The translations under genes were made by a program, and so were the position numbers. A stretch of 6,723 nucleotides of DNA, taken from the NCBI GenBank assembly GCA_902834965.1, contig CADFKY010000054.1, positions 1 through 6,723 on the forward strand. The letters are read 5' to 3'. The stretch comes from Veillonellaceae bacterium (GTDB taxonomy: Bacteria; Bacillota_C; Negativicutes; Veillonellales; Veillonellaceae). Positions 5,889-6,723 of the stretch are shown piece after piece. Within the stretch, counting starts at the first letter, position 1. The number at the start of each line of letters is the position of its first letter. The notes beneath the pieces were generated by a model, which made no database searches, was not told where the DNA came from, and saw only the letters and a program-made list of their open reading frames with translations.

Positions 5889-6688
5889 AGATCAAGCCAC
5901 CATAAAACGATGAGTACAATGGTAACTAGAATGACAGCTCCTACACCGATATAATCTACATAGGTAACTTGTAGTTCTTTCATACGCGTACGATTCACAC
6001 CGCCTCTATAACAGCGAGCCTCCATAGCAATCGCTAATTCATCAGCGCGTCTGAAAGCACTAATAAATAATGGTACTAAGAGAGGCACCATGTTTTTAGC
6101 ACGTTGAATGATGGAGCCTGTTACAAAATCTGCACCACGAGCAGATTGAGCTTTCATAATACGATCTGTCTCATCTAGTAAAGTTGGAATAAAGCGCAAT
6201 GCAATAGTCATCATCATTGCTAATTCGTGAGCTGGCACACCAATACAACGGAATGGATTAAGCAAATGTTCAATACCATCGGTCAAACGAATTGGTGATG
6301 TCGTATAGGTCAATAAGGACGAGAACAAGATTAAAAAGATTAATCGCGCTGCCATTTGTAGACCCATAGCCAAGCCTTGATCTGTAATATTGATGATCCA
6401 CCATTGGAAGATTGTATTACCTGGTGTTGTAAAGATATGAATGCCCATGGTAAATACGATGATAATCCAAAGTGGTTTAATAGCAGACCACATCAAGCGT
6501 AATGGCAATCGTGATAAAAGCATAGCAAAGATTGTAAATGCCCCTACCAAGCCATACGCAAGAGGAGAGTTCGCTAGGAAGATGGCTACCACAAATATTG
6601 TAGTAGCAATAATCTTTGCACGAGGATCCATGCGATGCAAGAAGGAGTTTCCTGGGAAGTATTGCCCTATAGTAATGTTATTTAACAT
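5885..6688 (-). CDS. ecfT: ECF transporter transmembrane component EcfT
   Basis: EcfT is the membrane scaffold of energy-coupling-factor importers. It joins two EcfA-type ATPases to exchangeable substrate-binding S components for vitamins and metal ions. The 267-residue protein has the N-terminal family motif FLHRMDPRAKI (16-26) and hydrophobic helices at about 26-41, 43-59, 71-87, 110-128 and 243-264. Between them is the cytoplasmic coupling region with its two Arg signatures, QSARGAD (181-187) and EARCYRGG (223-230), which contact the ATPases. Length is normal. The start ATG at 6688 has AAGGAGG (6700-6694) 5 nt upstream. It overlaps the upstream reading frame by 11 nt and truA by 4 nt. No S component is encoded in the window, so the substrate cannot be told; a shared group II module is the usual case for this gene order. 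Confidence 0.94.
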   Translation of the reverse strand: MLNNITIGQYFPGNSFLHRMDPRAKIIATTIFVVAIFLANSPLAYGLVGAFTIFAMLLSRLPLRLMWSAIKPLWIIIVFTMGIHIFTTPGNTIFQWWIINITDQGLAMGLQMAARLIFLILFSSLLTYTTSPIRLTDGIEHLLNPFRCIGVPAHELAMMMTIALRFIPTLLDETDRIMKAQSARGADFVTGSIIQRAKNMVPLLVPLFISAFRRADELAIAMEARCYRGGVNRTRMKELQVTYVDYIGVGAVILVTIVLIVLWWLDL

Positions 6689-6723
6689 GGCTACCTCCTT
6701 CTAGAATGGCTTGTACTGCATCA
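6678..6723 (-). CDS. 3' end of the gene upstream of ecfT, probably the ECF ATPase EcfA
   Basis: An open frame enters from the window edge and ends D-A-V-Q-A-I-L-E-G-G-S-H-V-K before the TAA at 6680-6678. It overlaps the start of ecfT by 11 nt and contains the ecfT ribosome binding site in its Glu-Gly-Gly codons. Of the three frames, the other two hit stops earlier. A short amphipathic end helix of this kind fits the tail of an EcfA ATPase, and ecfA directly before ecfT-truA is the standard Firmicutes order, but 14 residues cannot prove it. Confidence 0.6.
   Translation of the reverse strand, partial: DAVQAILEGGSHVK

Noticed and set aside
1..6723. Mobile element, toxin-antitoxin or defence island
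   Set aside because: No transposase, integrase, nuclease, methylase or toxin motifs and no terminal inverted repeats were seen; all but the left-edge gene pair are recognisable housekeeping genes.

Overview
The window is AT-rich and gene-dense, and every gene I can support lies on the minus strand. The likely host is an anaerobic low-GC diderm Firmicute of the Negativicutes, most plausibly Veillonella. This is inference from the gene style, the KorAB proteins, the strong AAGGAGG ribosome binding sites and the order ecfA-ecfT-truA; no rRNA or other taxonomic marker is present.

Read in the direction of transcription (high to low coordinates), the window opens with the last 14 codons of a gene, probably the ATPase of an energy-coupling-factor (ECF) vitamin transporter. 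Next comes a complete ecfT (membrane coupling subunit) and then truA (tRNA pseudouridine 38-40 synthase). The three genes overlap at their joints and form one translationally coupled unit, closed by an intrinsic terminator at 5013-5047. A promoter of good consensus quality (4926-4954) then drives korA-korB, the two subunits of a 2-oxoacid:ferredoxin oxidoreductase, probably the 2-oxoglutarate enzyme. These genes are 1 nt apart and end in a strong terminator at 2138-2176.

Below that is a 341-bp AT-rich gap holding a degenerate 28-bp tandem repeat. It precedes a gene for a 616-residue membrane protein of unknown function with two transmembrane helices and a large soluble C-terminal part. That gene overlaps by 8 nt the start of another gene that runs off the window edge, so the two are probably one operon.

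The ecfT/truA and korAB parts are ordinary core genes. The less explained parts are the 616-residue protein with its coupled partner, the 28-bp repeat array, and the repeated 11-mer that brackets the korA promoter. I see no CRISPR array, mobile element, tRNA or rRNA gene, and no convincing new biological system. The nearest candidate is the two-gene unit at the left edge, most of whose second gene lies outside the window.
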